From assembly GCA_018241505.1 (NCBI GenBank), contig JAFEDS010000010.1, positions 248,001 to 312,000 on the forward strand: 64,000 bases of DNA, given 5' to 3'. Positions 1 to 9,675 of the stretch are shown here, in pieces (position 1 is the first letter of the stretch; each line of letters opens with the position of its first letter). The notes beneath the pieces were generated by a model. The model was not told the origin of the DNA. It did not search any database and saw only the letters and a program-made list of their open reading frames with translations. Source of the stretch: Pseudomonadota bacterium. GTDB lineage: Bacteria > Pseudomonadota > Gammaproteobacteria > Steroidobacterales > Steroidobacteraceae. The position numbers were made by a program, and so were the translations under genes.

Positions 1-92
1 TGAGGCGTCGCCGCCGCGAATGAGCGCAGGGGTTTTGTAGCTGCTGCCGTGGTGACGGCGGATGTGATCAGAAACTCACGGCGGGTGGTCAT
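1..92 (-). CDS. Tat-exported protein, N-terminus only (runs off window edge)
   Basis: Reading leftward from an ATG at 92, the first 30 codons are open to the window edge. They encode MTTRREFLITSAVTTAAA and then an Ala-rich stretch. The RREFL motif followed by a short hydrophobic segment is a twin-arginine signal peptide, so the product is probably exported folded to the periplasm. Only the signal region lies in the window, so the enzyme itself cannot be named. It is divergent from the cupin gene at 140, and the 47 bases between the two starts must hold both promoters. Confidence 0.6.
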   Translation of the reverse strand, partial: MTTRREFLITSAVTTAAATKPLRSFAAATP

Positions 93-139
93 TCCAGTTT
101 CTCGTGCCACTTTCGGACGAAAAACATTAATCTACAACC

Positions 140-598
140 ATGAAAAAGATCAATCTTGCCGCGATAGCGGTCGACCATACCTCGGGTTATCCGGCACCGT
201 TCAATGAGCCCTGCAAGGACCAGACTTGCCGGCGACTGGGCCGTGCGCAGGGTCTCACCCAATTTGGCGTCAATCTGACAGTGATTCCACCCGGCGGCTG
301 GTCCAGCCAGCGCCACTGGCACAGCCATGAGGACGAATTCGTCTGGGTGCTCGAGGGCGAACTGACCCTGGTAACCAACTCGGGCGAAGAAGTCCTGCGT
401 CCAGGCGATTGTGCCGCCTTCAAGGCCGGTGACCCGGATGGCCATCACCTGATCAACCGATCCGACCGCCCCGCCAAGGTCCTCGAAATCGGCAATTCAG
501 ACGCAAGCGATCGCTGCGTCTACTCGGATATAGACATGGTTGCCGGACCCGGAACAGCCGGCTACCGCCACCGCGATGGCACGCCGTACCCGGTTTAG
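140..598 (+). CDS. Cupin-domain protein
   Basis: A 152-residue single-domain cupin. Motif 1 is at residues 59-73 (H59, H61, H63, E66 and the closing G73), and motif 2 is around P88-G89-D90 with H102. These residues normally bind one metal ion in a small beta-barrel. The protein has no signal peptide, so it should be cytoplasmic. It resembles the stand-alone cupins often annotated as COG3837-like, whose substrates are mostly unknown; some are sugar isomerases or small-molecule dioxygenases. No operon partner is evident, and no specific reaction can be assigned. Confidence 0.85.
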   Translation: MKKINLAAIAVDHTSGYPAPFNEPCKDQTCRRLGRAQGLTQFGVNLTVIPPGGWSSQRHWHSHEDEFVWVLEGELTLVTNSGEEVLRPGDCAAFKAGDPDGHHLINRSDRPAKVLEIGNSDASDRCVYSDIDMVAGPGTAGYRHRDGTPYPV

Positions 599-683
599 CC
601 ACGTAGTTCGAACCGGCTCCCGAAAAATGCTGTTACTCGGTATTTTCTGCCCGCCGCAGGTATGCTAGTCACGGAGGGTGCCC

Positions 684-1553
684 ATGAAGAGAACAGTATT
701 CATCCTGTTTCAGCCGGCAACGCTCATCGTGATTGTGGCGCTATGGGCCATGGTGCCCGCCCCATGGCTGAAAAACCCCTGGTTGCCGACCGCGACGAGC
801 ATTGTCACTTTGCTCATGGTACAGGCTCTCGAGTTGGTCAATGAGCGGCATGCCGGCTGGCGCCTGAATCCGCGCGAAACTCTGACCGACCTGTTCTACC
901 TGATTTTGTACTATACGGTCATCCTGAAGCTCGAATCGATGTTGGTTGAAGAGCCGTTCGGTGCGGCGAAGAGCGCGTTGGGCATCACCACCGCCTGGGT
1001 CATGCATCTGCCCTTTGTGGCGCAAGTGGCTTTGACAGTGTTTCTGATCGAGCTCGGGCAATACTGGCTGCACCGGCTCATGCACAACTCCTTCCTGTGG
1101 TGGACACACGCACCGCACCACCATATAACTCAGTTGAATGCACTGAAAGGCCTGGTCGGCAACCCGCTCGAATTGTTATTGGTCTCGATCGGAGTGACGG
1201 CGTTTTTTGACATTCCATTGAATGCCATGTTCTGCGGATTCAACATTCTCGTCGCGGTGTCGTCGTTTGCTCACGCCAACGTGCGCTTCGATCCACCTCG
1301 TTGGTATTCGTACGTCTTCACTACCATCGAGACGCACAGCCTGCATCATAGAGTTGGCTTCAAGGAAACTCGCTGCAACTACGCGAATGTGCTGATTCTG
1401 CTGGATCACCTGTTCGGTACGTACCGCCAGGGGGAAGCGGAAGTCGTCGGCCAGGACGACCGCAAGAGACTAACAATCTCGGAACAGTTCATGTTTCCGC
1501 TGCGGCCTTTGATGACATGGATCAAAGGCCGGATGGCTTCCGCCCCCCGTTGA
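684..1553 (+). CDS. Sterol desaturase / fatty acid hydroxylase family membrane protein
   Basis: A 289-residue membrane protein with the histidine clusters of the di-iron fatty acid hydroxylase superfamily: HRLMH at 130-134, HAPHHH at 142-147, H197, and HSLHH at 218-222. Hydrophobic stretches near residues 8-25, 38-52, 70-83, 107-125 and 163-195 should form membrane spans, with the histidines on the cytoplasmic face holding two irons. Family members hydroxylate or desaturate lipids with O2. The ATG at 684 is chosen over a GTG at 678 because a GGAGG at 673-677 sits six bases upstream. The lipid substrate (sterol, fatty acid or carotenoid) is unknown. Confidence 0.85.
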   Translation: MKRTVFILFQPATLIVIVALWAMVPAPWLKNPWLPTATSIVTLLMVQALELVNERHAGWRLNPRETLTDLFYLILYYTVILKLESMLVEEPFGAAKSALGITTAWVMHLPFVAQVALTVFLIELGQYWLHRLMHNSFLWWTHAPHHHITQLNALKGLVGNPLELLLVSIGVTAFFDIPLNAMFCGFNILVAVSSFAHANVRFDPPRWYSYVFTTIETHSLHHRVGFKETRCNYANVLILLDHLFGTYRQGEAEVVGQDDRKRLTISEQFMFPLRPLMTWIKGRMASAPR

Positions 1554-1709
1554 GCACGCGCGCTCTGCTGCGACGCACCAATTACCGCCTGACCTCGCCT
1601 TCCCACTGGACTTGCCCCAGAAACTAGTCTAAACAGGCTAGAAAGGTTCGTGAAAGGTTCAGACCGGCGCACATCCAGCTCAAATAAAAAGTAACGGGGG
1701 CAAAGGCTC

Positions 1710-2300
1710 ATGAATGTGTTCGTACTATGCACAGGTCGGTGCGGCTCGCAGACGTTCATCAAAGCGTGCAGTCATTTTTCCAACTATTCCTCGGCTCATG
1801 AATCGCGAATGGCACTGATCGGCCCGGAGCGCCTGCGCTATCCCGCCAATCACATTGAAGCGGACAATCGACTCTCCTGGCTTCTCGGACGATTGGACGA
1901 GGTTTACGGAGATGCCGCGTTCTACGTTCATTTGCGGCGAGATGTTGCGGCCGTCGCCGCAAGCTACGCCCGGCGCTACAACTTCGGAATCATGCAGGCC
2001 TACCGCGACCCCGGAATCATCATGGGTCTACCCAAGGGGACCGATCCGATAGCCGTCGCCGCGGACTACTGCAATACCGTCGATCGCAACATCGAGCTGT
2101 TTCTGAAAGATAAATCCAAACAGATGAAATTTTGGCTCGAGTCCGCCTCGCAGGACTTCCCGGTGTTCTGCGATCGGATCGGCGCAGAAGGCGACCTGGC
2201 GGCCGCCCTGTCAGAGTTCAGCATTCGTCACGATGACACGCCGCGCCGCAAACGGTTTTCACTGTGGCGAACGCCCGTTGGAGCGTCGGGCGCCGGCTAA
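1710..2300 (+). CDS. Sulfotransferase-like protein
   Basis: A 196-residue protein starting with a P-loop-like CTGRCGSQTF (residues 7-16), the usual 5'-phosphosulfate-binding loop of small bacterial sulfotransferases. It has a second candidate cofactor segment around YVHLRRD at residues 72-78. The start has a G-rich Shine-Dalgarno region about nine bases upstream. The last 25 or so residues (after about 172) are Arg-rich and unlike the family, and lie against the decayed acetyltransferase that follows. The native C-terminus may therefore have been replaced when that gene eroded. Substrate unknown. Confidence 0.6.
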   Translation: MNVFVLCTGRCGSQTFIKACSHFSNYSSAHESRMALIGPERLRYPANHIEADNRLSWLLGRLDEVYGDAAFYVHLRRDVAAVAASYARRYNFGIMQAYRDPGIIMGLPKGTDPIAVAADYCNTVDRNIELFLKDKSKQMKFWLESASQDFPVFCDRIGAEGDLAAALSEFSIRHDDTPRRKRFSLWRTPVGASGAG

Positions 2301-2963
2301 CGCGGCTCCACATAACCTTATCCTTGCGAAGAGGCAATCCGGCCGACGGCCCGGCCGTTGGGATATTTGTTACCGAGCATTCAAAGCCATCTCGGACCAG
2401 CATGGCTTCTCGCCTGATTTCCCAGACACGGAAAGCGCCGCCGGCCTTCTCAGCATGCTGATCGGTCACAATGGATTCTTTGACATCGTGGCGGAAGTCG
2501 ATGGAAAAATCGTCGGCAGCAACTTCCTCGACGCGCGCAATCTGATTGCCCGCGTGGGGCCACTCACGGTCGATCCTGCACTGCAGAACGACAGTGTTGG
2601 TCGCGCCCTGATGCAACTCGCCATGGAACATTCCGCCGAGCGCCGCTTTGCTGGCATCCGCCTCGTCCAAGCCGCTCATCATCGGCGCAGTCTCGCCCTC
2701 TATGTAAGACTGGGATTCGAGGTCCGTGAATTGTTAGCTTGCCTGAGAGCGAGGGGGCGAACTCGCCGACGCCATTGCTCGAGGTGTAGCGCGTGTCGTG
2801 GTGCGCAACGGACGAATTACGGGCTATGCCACCCCTATCGCCTTTTTCGGCCATGCGGTCGCCGAAACCAACGATGACTTGCAAGGACTCATTGGCGCGG
2901 CGGAGTCTTTCCCGGGAGCTGGCCTCCTCGTCCCCACCAGCAACGGAGAATTGCTGCACCTGA
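2264..2963 (+). pseudogene. Decayed GNAT acetyltransferase
   Basis: Acetyltransferase sequence is spread over three frames. The frame beginning near 2264 gives the N-terminal strand (TLSLRRGNPADGPAVG). At about 2350 it shifts to a frame reading ICYRAFKAISDQHGF and on through IVGSNFLD, GPLTVDPAL, GRALMQLAM and SLALYVRLGFEVRE. At about 2748 it shifts again, with roughly 40 expected codons missing, into GGELADAIARG, GRITGYATPIAFFGH and SNGELLHL. After about 2963 family similarity stops. The order matches two-part GNAT proteins. Two frameshifts, an internal deletion and a lost C-terminus make this a pseudogene. Confidence 0.75.
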
Positions 2964-3102
2964 ATTCGCGCCGAGCCGTGCTTCTCCGCAGCATGCATCA
3001 GAGTGGAATGAAAGCGCTTATTGATCTAAATTGGGCGGACGGTTCGCCACGACAGCCTCTAACAATAAACTGCCGCGTGGCGCGGCGCGAAGGATCAGCC
3101 CC

Positions 3103-3816
3103 GTGGAGTACATTCCGGACAACCTCCTAGAGTGGTTCATTGTTCCACTCTTGCTGTACATGTTCATTTTCTGGCTTCGCGACAAGCTGAACATCCTGCA
3201 CATGCCGCTTGCAGACCTGATAGCGCTCATAGTGATAGCGAATATAGCGATGGCGATTCACTTCGAAGATCTTCGAGGGATCTTCGCTCACATCCACTTG
3301 GCGGCGCCCGAATCCCGATCGGACTGCATAAGACTTGCCGTGATTGGAGTCGTTGTCATTTTCTGGTTGGTCAACTGCATCGAGCGGCGGATCCTCCGTG
3401 TGACACTGCATCACATCTCTGTCGGGCTCGTCCACCATCCTTGGCCGCACTACGAGTCGGCCATCGAAACCTTCAAATCGCCGCGATTCCGGCGGTTCAC
3501 ATTCCGCTGGGCGCTGGGTTTCGCAGTCACCGCTGCAGTTCTCGCCCTGCATGCTCTGGCTCTCTCCTTGCCGCCGCTTGGTTTTGTGGGCAAGCTGATC
3601 CAAATCCAGGCCATCAATCCGCAGTTTCAGGCGGTGTTGCTCACGGTCGGAACCTTCATTGTGTTCGTCGCAATCGCCGTGCTGCTCACCGCCGCCCGAG
3701 TGTTCCGCTACTCGGAGACTCCGATTGAGTGGACGTTCAAGGAAGACGAGCTGAATGGAAATCAAGAACCGTCCCACCTGGCGAGGCTTCTTGGCTGCTT
3801 CTGGAACAGATCGTAG
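3103..3816 (+). CDS. Multi-pass membrane protein of unknown function
   Basis: A protein of about 237 residues with around five hydrophobic segments, recognisable as LLEWFIVPLLLYMFIFWL near the N-terminus, ADLIALIVIANIAMAI, LAVIGVVVIFWLV, GFAVTAAVLALHALAL and VLLTVGTFIVFVAIAVLL near the C-terminus. The GTG at 3103 is preferred because AAGGA lies eight bases upstream; the frame also extends up to an alternative start at 3031. No family is recognised. It follows the decayed acetyltransferase and overlaps nothing essential, so it may belong to the same eroding accessory patch. Confidence 0.5.
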   Translation: MEYIPDNLLEWFIVPLLLYMFIFWLRDKLNILHMPLADLIALIVIANIAMAIHFEDLRGIFAHIHLAAPESRSDCIRLAVIGVVVIFWLVNCIERRILRVTLHHISVGLVHHPWPHYESAIETFKSPRFRRFTFRWALGFAVTAAVLALHALALSLPPLGFVGKLIQIQAINPQFQAVLLTVGTFIVFVAIAVLLTAARVFRYSETPIEWTFKEDELNGNQEPSHLARLLGCFWNRS

Positions 3817-3843
3817 CGACTGGACCTATAGCGATTTCATCGA

Positions 3844-3981
3844 ATGGAGGGCGGCCTCCCCGTTCAACGAGTCGGCTTCGACATTGCGGTAACCGTATCG
3901 GAAAAGACAGGCACCAAGGGCACTGTTGGAATCGTCATGGGGGCCATCGGACGGGAGGAGAGCGACTGCGATTCGGGCTGA
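3844..3981 (+). pseudogene. Trypco2-like domain fragment
   Basis: A 45-codon reading from ATG 3844 contains RVGFDIAVTVSEKTGTKG followed by a Val/Gly-rich strand and then stops. As I recall the family, that core resembles the small trypsin-co-occurring domain (trypco2) found beside serine proteases in predicted conflict systems. The usual helical N-terminus and a final strand before the stop are missing. After 3960 another frame continues with an RLRFGLKNLLDLL segment, which could be the displaced C-terminus. No protease gene is nearby. Weak, recognition-based call; chance similarity is possible. Confidence 0.35.
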
Positions 3982-4061
3982 AAAATCTACTCGATCTTCT
4001 GCGCGCACTGGATGACGGCGTCTATTACCCGGACGAGGAGTAGGCTACAGCGGCAGCGAGC

Positions 4062-5675
4062 TCACTCCCACTCAATCGTCGCCGGCGGCTTCCCCGAGAT
4101 GTCGTAGACCACGCGGGAAATCCCGGCGACTTCGTTCACGATGCGCCGTGACACGTGCTCGAGAAACTCATAGGGCAGCCGCGCCCAATGCGCCGTCATG
4201 AAATCAACAGTCTCGACGGCGCGCAACGCAATGACATAGTCATAACGCCGCGCATCCCCCAACACACCCACTGACCGAACCGGCAGAAACACGGCAAACG
4301 CCTGGCTCGTCTTGTCGTACAAGTCGTGCTTGCGCAGCTCATCAATGAAGATGTCATCCGCACGGCGCAACAGGTCGGCAAACTCCTTCTTGATTTCGCC
4401 GAGAATGCGTACGCCCAATCCCGGGCCCGGAAAAGGATGACGGTGGACCATCTCGGCGGGCAGGCCGAGCTCAATCCCCATGCGCCGCACTTCGTCCTTG
4501 AACAACTCACGCAAGGGCTCGACGAGCTTGAGCTTCATGCGCTCGGGCAAGCCTCCCACGTTGTGGTGCGACTTGATGACGTGCGCCTTGCCGGTGCGCG
4601 CACCGGCGGACTCGATCACATCCGGGTAGATCGTGCCCTGCGCGAGGAAGTCCACACCTGTCAGTTTGTGTGCTTCCTCGTCGAACACTTCAATGAAGGT
4701 ACGGCCAATGATCTTGCGCTTCTGCTCCGGATCGGTCACACCGGCCAGACCCGCCAGGAACCTCTGTTCCGCGTTCACCCGGATGACTTGCACCCCCAGA
4801 TGCCTGCCGAACGTCTCCATCACCTGGTCGCCTTCACCGAGGCGCAGCAGACCGGTATCGACAAACACACAGACGAGTTGGTCGCCGATGGCACGGTGCA
4901 GAAGCGCCGCCACGACGGAGGAATCGACTCCGCCGGAAAGACCCAACAGGACCTTACCCTTGCCTACCTGCGCATGAACACGTTCAATTGCGTCCGCAAT
5001 AATATTGCCAACGCTCCACAAAGCATCGCTACCGCAGATCTCGCGAACAAATCGCTCCAATACCCGCGTACCCTGCTTCGTGTGGGTCACTTCGGGATGG
5101 AACTGAACTCCGTAAAAGCGGCGCTTCTCATCAGCCATGGCCGCGTACGGAATGGAGTGAGTCGAAGCTGTCACCTCAAACCCGGCGGGCAGTGCGGCAA
5201 CGCGGTCGCCATGACTCATCCACACATCCAACACCGCACAGCCACTGGTGTCACGACGGTCTTGAATGTCGTCGAGCAGGCGCGAATCGGCCTTGACGGT
5301 CACTTCCGCGTAGCCGAATTCCCGTTCGGTCGATGCGGCGACCTGCCCACCCAACTGCTGGGCCATTGTCTGCATGCCATAGCAGATACCCAGCACGGGC
5401 ACGCCCAGTGTGAAAACAGACTCAGGTGCCTTTGGAGGCTTGGCGTCGGTGACCGATTCCGGGCCGCCCGACAATATGATTCCCCGCGGGCCGAAGGCCC
5501 GAACTTCCTCGTCAGAAATGTCCCAGGGGTGGATCTCGCAGTACACGCCGAATTCGCGCACGCGGCGGGCAATCAACTGGGTGTATTGCGCACCGAAGTC
5601 GAGAATCAGAATGCGGTGGGCGTGAATGTCCGCGTGGGAGGTTGAAGAAACAGAGGATCGGGCAACACTGGACAT
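4062..5675 (-). CDS. guaA: GMP synthase (glutamine-hydrolysing)
   Basis: Converts XMP to GMP using glutamine and ATP, in the cytoplasm. The class I glutamine amidotransferase domain covers about residues 20-210, with nucleophile C98 in GICYGM and partners H193 and E195 in FHPEV. The ATP pyrophosphatase domain follows, with the GLSGGVDSS loop at 245-253, and then the dimerisation domain ending in PPATIEWE. The length of 537 is slightly above the usual 525 because of about 12 extra N-terminal Ser-rich residues. It lies 56 bases downstream of guaB on the same strand, giving the classic guaBA operon. Confidence 0.98.
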   Translation of the reverse strand: MSSVARSSVSSTSHADIHAHRILILDFGAQYTQLIARRVREFGVYCEIHPWDISDEEVRAFGPRGIILSGGPESVTDAKPPKAPESVFTLGVPVLGICYGMQTMAQQLGGQVAASTEREFGYAEVTVKADSRLLDDIQDRRDTSGCAVLDVWMSHGDRVAALPAGFEVTASTHSIPYAAMADEKRRFYGVQFHPEVTHTKQGTRVLERFVREICGSDALWSVGNIIADAIERVHAQVGKGKVLLGLSGGVDSSVVAALLHRAIGDQLVCVFVDTGLLRLGEGDQVMETFGRHLGVQVIRVNAEQRFLAGLAGVTDPEQKRKIIGRTFIEVFDEEAHKLTGVDFLAQGTIYPDVIESAGARTGKAHVIKSHHNVGGLPERMKLKLVEPLRELFKDEVRRMGIELGLPAEMVHRHPFPGPGLGVRILGEIKKEFADLLRRADDIFIDELRKHDLYDKTSQAFAVFLPVRSVGVLGDARRYDYVIALRAVETVDFMTAHWARLPYEFLEHVSRRIVNEVAGISRVVYDISGKPPATIEWE

Positions 5676-5731
5676 TGGCGCGCTTGTGCCTCTTGCCGGG
5701 CGCAGCGCGGCTGAGCCCGGGGGTTTGTGAG

Positions 5732-7198
5732 TTACGAGACCCGGTAATTCGGGGCCTCTTTGGTGATGCTGACGTCGTGCACGTGACTTTCACGTACACC
5801 AGCGTTGGTGATACGAACAAACACGGGCCGTGTCCGCATCTCGTGGATATCCTTGCTGCCGGTATATCCCATTGCCGCTCGCAGTCCGCCCGCAAGCTGA
5901 TGCAGGATCTGCACGACGCTTCCCTTGTACGGGACGCGCCCTTCGACCCCTTCCGGAACCAGCTTCTCGAGCTCGCTGGAGGCATCCTGGAAATACCGAT
6001 CGGCGGAGCCGTGGCGTTCGCCCATGGCACCGAGGGAACCCATGCCGCGATACGACTTGTAGGAAGCGCCCTGGTACAACTCGACTTCGCCCGGCGACTC
6101 TTCCGTACCGGCAAACAAACTGCCGATCATCACGGCGTGCGCGCCGGCAACGAGTGCCTTGGCAATGTCGCCGGAGAACCGGATACCGCCGTCGGAAATG
6201 ACCGGCACGTCGGTATCACGCAAAGCTTCGGCTACATTCGACACCGCGGAAATCTGCGGCACACCGACGCCTGCAACAATACGGGTCGTGCAGATCGATC
6301 CCGGACCGATTCCCACCTTCACGGCATCGGCGCCTGCATCAACGAGCGCGCGAGCAGCTTCGGCCGTAGCAATGTTCCCTGCAATGACCTGTTGGTCAGG
6401 CCAGCGGGCCTTGATCTTGCTGACCATGCCGATGACGCCTTTCGAATGCCCGTGAGCCGTGTCGACCACAACCAGGTCGACTCCAGCTTCGCGCAACGCA
6501 GCGACACGGTCGATTGTATCGGGCGTGGTGCCGACTGCAGCGCCCACGCGCAAACGACCGCCGTCATCCTTACAGGCGCGCGGAAAGTCCGTCGCCTTCT
6601 GGAAGTCCTTCACTGTGATCATGCCGACCAGCTCATGGTCGCCATTCACCACCAACACCTTTTCGATGCGGTTCTTGTGCAGGAGAGCGAGGACGTCCTC
6701 TTTCGGCGCATTTTCACGCACAGTGATCAGGCGTTCCTTCGGTGTCATCACCGAAGAAACCGGCGCATCGAGCTTGTCCTCGAAACGCAGGTCGCGGTGA
6801 GTGACGATACCGACTGCCTTCTTGCCGATAACCACCGGCACACCTGAAATACCGCGCGCGCGCGTGAGGTTGATCACCTCACGGATCGACATGTTGGGAG
6901 AAACCGTGATGGGGTCCTTAATGACTCCGCTCTCGAATTTCTTCACTCGGCCGACTTCCTGCGCCTGGGCCTCGATCGTCATGCTTTTGTGAATGACGCC
7001 GATGCCGCCTTCCTGGGCAATTGTGATAGCCAGGCGCGCCTCGGTCACGGTGTCCATGGCTGCTGATAACAGCGGCACATTGAGCCGGATTCGGCGCGTT
7101 ACGCGCGTGGAGAGGTCGACCTCACGTGGCAGAATTTCCGAGTAAGCCGGAACCAGGAGGACATCATCGAAGGTCAGAGCTTCTTCGAGGATACGCAT
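5732..7198 (-). CDS. guaB: Inosine-5'-monophosphate dehydrogenase
   Basis: Oxidises IMP to XMP with NAD+, the step before guaA. The 488 residues form a TIM barrel interrupted by two CBS domains at about residues 94-205. The catalytic loop is GPGSICTTR with C303. The late [10 protein letters not shown] segment is the IMP-binding region and the flap follows. All key residues are present and the length is normal. It is the first gene of the guaBA operon and is divergent from xseA, with a candidate promoter in the 82-base gap. Confidence 0.98.
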   Translation of the reverse strand: MRILEEALTFDDVLLVPAYSEILPREVDLSTRVTRRIRLNVPLLSAAMDTVTEARLAITIAQEGGIGVIHKSMTIEAQAQEVGRVKKFESGVIKDPITVSPNMSIREVINLTRARGISGVPVVIGKKAVGIVTHRDLRFEDKLDAPVSSVMTPKERLITVRENAPKEDVLALLHKNRIEKVLVVNGDHELVGMITVKDFQKATDFPRACKDDGGRLRVGAAVGTTPDTIDRVAALREAGVDLVVVDTAHGHSKGVIGMVSKIKARWPDQQVIAGNIATAEAARALVDAGADAVKVGIGPGSICTTRIVAGVGVPQISAVSNVAEALRDTDVPVISDGGIRFSGDIAKALVAGAHAVMIGSLFAGTEESPGEVELYQGASYKSYRGMGSLGAMGERHGSADRYFQDASSELEKLVPEGVEGRVPYKGSVVQILHQLAGGLRAAMGYTGSKDIHEMRTRPVFVRITNAGVRESHVHDVSITKEAPNYRVS

Positions 7199-7228
7199 GG
7201 ACCGCCGGGGTCGAAGATAAAGCGCGCC

Positions 7229-7257
7229 AGTGTACGCTCGAACCGCTCGCTGGTAAA
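7229..7257 (-). promoter_or_regulatory. Candidate sigma70 promoter of guaBA
   Basis: On the minus strand, TTTACC (7257-7252) and TACACT (7234-7229) are separated by 17 bases, close to the -35/-10 consensus. They sit about 30 bases before the guaB ATG. This is seen by eye only; no operator for a purine repressor was recognised. Confidence 0.35.
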
Positions 7258-7280
7258 CCCATGTGCTATGGTTTCAACCC

Positions 7281-8771
7281 ATGCCACCCCCTCCCTCCGC
7301 CGAGACCGAGCGCAACGTCTATAGCGTCTCCCGCCTGAATCGCGAGGTCCGAATCCTAATCGAGCGCGGCCTGGGCGTCGTCTGGGTTGAGGGAGAGCTG
7401 TCGAACCTCTCCGTGCCGTCATCCGGGCACTGGTATTTCTCGATGAAAGATCGGGACGCGCAATTACGTTGCGCGATGTTTCGCCAGAAAAATATGAGTG
7501 TCGGCTTCACGCCGAAATCCGGACAGCAGATCCTTGCGCGCGGACGCGTCAGTCTTTACGAGCCGCGTGGCGACTACCAGTTCATCGTCGAGCATCTCGA
7601 AGAAGCCGGCGTAGGCGCCCTCAAGCGTGAGTTCGAACGCCTCAAGGCGAAATTGGCAGCCGAAGGTCTATTCGCGCTCGAGCGCAAGCGCAGCCTGCCC
7701 CGATTTCCGCGACGGATTGGCGTCGTAACCTCGCCGACGGGCGCAGCGCTACGGGACATATTGCACATTCTGGGCCGTCGATTTCCGCCCGCGGCCGTTC
7801 TGATTTATCCGACGCCCGTCCAGGGCGATGCGGCCATCCCGTGCATCGTCGAAGCCATTGAGACAGCGTCCGCACGCGCGGAGTGCGACGTAGTAATTGT
7901 GGCGCGCGGCGGTGGTTCAATAGAGGATCTTTGGGCGTTTAATGACGAGCGCGTCGCCCGGGCGATACACGCTTCAGCAATTCCCATCGTATCCGGCGTC
8001 GGCCACGAGATTGATTTCACCATCGCGGACTTTGTTGCGGATGCACGAGCGCCCACGCCGTCTGGTGCAGCAGAACTCGTAGCACCAGACAGGAGCGCTT
8101 GCCTCGAGGCGCTGTCACGAACGCTCGAGCGGCTCGGGGTGGGGATGCGGCGTGAATTGCGGGCCCTCGGCACGCGATTCAGCGCCGCTGGCGCCCGATT
8201 GAGGCTCTCGCATCCCGGCGTGCGGTTGAATCAGCAGGCCCAGCGGCTGGATGAGCTGGAGCAGCGGCTCGGTGCGTGCGTTCAGCGTGAGCTTCGAGCT
8301 ATTGGGTCTCGTTTCGATTCCCTGAACCAGCGCTTGAACCTCGCGCATCCAGGATTGCGACTCGCGCAGCAGAAACAGCGGCTCGATGACCTGGAGCAGC
8401 GCCTCGCGGGTGCAGTGCGCGGTGAGCTTCACAGTGACCGTACGCGCATCACTGAGATGTACACGCGACTCATTCATCAGTCACCTGAGCACCGTGTCAG
8501 GGAACTCCGAGTTAAACACGGGGCACTGAGCGGTCGTCTGGAACACGCGATGAAACAGCGCCTTACTCGCGCGGATCATCGACTCGGATTGGCCGCGCGC
8601 ACGTTAAACACGGTGAGCCCGTTGGCAACACTTGGTCGCGGTTTCGCGCTCGTGAAGCGCGTCTCGGACGGAAAGTTGGTCACTGATTCAAATTCGGTGG
8701 CGGTCGGCGATGATATCCAGGCGCAACTGGCAAACGGTTCAGTCACTGCACGCGTCACCCGCAAGGAGTAA
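7281..8771 (+). CDS. xseA: Exodeoxyribonuclease VII large subunit
   Basis: Catalytic subunit of exonuclease VII, which degrades single-stranded DNA to short oligonucleotides. The N-terminal OB fold (NVYSVSRLN to about residue 110) is followed by the nuclease core, including [15 protein letters not shown] and [23 protein letters not shown]. The C-terminal helical region contains long, roughly 45-residue repeats (see findings), ending with the family's [13 protein letters not shown] motif. ATG 7281 gives [16 protein letters not shown]; a GTG at 7263 is an in-frame alternative. It is divergent from guaB. The small subunit xseB is not in the window. Confidence 0.96.
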   Translation: MPPPPSAETERNVYSVSRLNREVRILIERGLGVVWVEGELSNLSVPSSGHWYFSMKDRDAQLRCAMFRQKNMSVGFTPKSGQQILARGRVSLYEPRGDYQFIVEHLEEAGVGALKREFERLKAKLAAEGLFALERKRSLPRFPRRIGVVTSPTGAALRDILHILGRRFPPAAVLIYPTPVQGDAAIPCIVEAIETASARAECDVVIVARGGGSIEDLWAFNDERVARAIHASAIPIVSGVGHEIDFTIADFVADARAPTPSGAAELVAPDRSACLEALSRTLERLGVGMRRELRALGTRFSAAGARLRLSHPGVRLNQQAQRLDELEQRLGACVQRELRAIGSRFDSLNQRLNLAHPGLRLAQQKQRLDDLEQRLAGAVRGELHSDRTRITEMYTRLIHQSPEHRVRELRVKHGALSGRLEHAMKQRLTRADHRLGLAARTLNTVSPLATLGRGFALVKRVSDGKLVTDSNSVAVGDDIQAQLANGSVTARVTRKE

Positions 8772-8778
8772 GTGTTCA

Positions 8779-9648
8779 ATGCGCATGCTGAGTTTTTTGG
8801 TTACGGCGGTATCCGCACAGGTTGCCTTTGCCCAACCACCTTTGGACCTGCCCAAAGCGAGCATCGTCCCCGGCGGCGTATTCATCACACGACTGGCAGA
8901 TGAAGGAAACGAGCCGCCGGAGGTGACATTTGACGGGAAGCGCGTCATGGTCCTGCGGTCGGATGACCGTTGGCTAGCCGTCGTAGGCATTCCCCTGTCG
9001 ACGAAGCTGGGGCCCGCCAGTGTTTTGGTCAAGGATGGAAGCGCGACCGGCGTCCCTGTTAGTTTCAATGTCGTCGACAAGCAATACCCGACGCAGTCTC
9101 TGAAGGTGGCGCCCGGCAAAGTGGACCTGTCGCCCGAGGATGAGAAGCGCACTGCGGATGAATCAGCTCGCATCCGCGCCGCGCTTGCAACGTATTCGCC
9201 CACTGCGCCGTCTACGCTGCGTTTGCTGCAGCCGGTTCCGGGTGTGCGATCGAGCTCCTACGGTTCGCGCCGCATATTCAACAATGAACCGCGCAATCCG
9301 CACACCGCGATGGACATTGCTTCGCCAACAGGCACGCCCGTCAAAGCAGCCGCGGACGGCAAGGTGATCGAAACGGGAGATTTCTTCCTGCCGGGCAACA
9401 CGGTGATTGTTGATCACGGTGAGGGGCTGGTGACGATGTATTGCCACCTGAGCAAGATTGATGTGAAGGTGGGAGACGAGTTGAAACGCGGAGAGGTGTT
9501 GGGCAAGGTAGGCGCGACGGGGCGGGTGACCGGGCCACACTTGCATTGGGCGGTGGCGCTCAATCAGACGTTCGTTGACCCGGCGTTGTTTCTCGCCATG
9601 CCCGCACGGCATGGAAAGCCAATTCCGCGGCGGAACAAGCCGACATAA
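8779..9648 (+). CDS. M23 family metallopeptidase (peptidoglycan endopeptidase-like)
   Basis: A 289-residue protein with a signal peptide (residues 1-18, cleavage after AFA). Its N-terminal beta-rich domain is about residues 25-105, followed by a linker and a C-terminal LytM/M23 domain. The zinc and catalytic residues are visible: H175 and D179 in HTAMD, and H254 and H256 in HLHW, with the conserved [13 protein letters not shown] strand between them. It should act on peptidoglycan in the periplasm. It begins seven bases after the xseA stop behind a GGAG, so it is probably cotranscribed with xseA. Confidence 0.9.
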   Translation: MRMLSFLVTAVSAQVAFAQPPLDLPKASIVPGGVFITRLADEGNEPPEVTFDGKRVMVLRSDDRWLAVVGIPLSTKLGPASVLVKDGSATGVPVSFNVVDKQYPTQSLKVAPGKVDLSPEDEKRTADESARIRAALATYSPTAPSTLRLLQPVPGVRSSSYGSRRIFNNEPRNPHTAMDIASPTGTPVKAAADGKVIETGDFFLPGNTVIVDHGEGLVTMYCHLSKIDVKVGDELKRGEVLGKVGATGRVTGPHLHWAVALNQTFVDPALFLAMPARHGKPIPRRNKPT

Positions 9649-9675
9649 GGTCGACGCGCGCGACGGGCCGCGAGG

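Noticed and set aside
4326-5645. Long plus-strand open frame (439 codons) opposite guaA
   Set aside because: It mirrors the codons of a clearly real guaA on the other strand, has no family features, and is a high-GC shadow.
5642-6847. Plus-strand open frame of 401 codons opposite guaB
   Set aside because: Antisense shadow of guaB, rich in His/Arg/Asp and without any domain.
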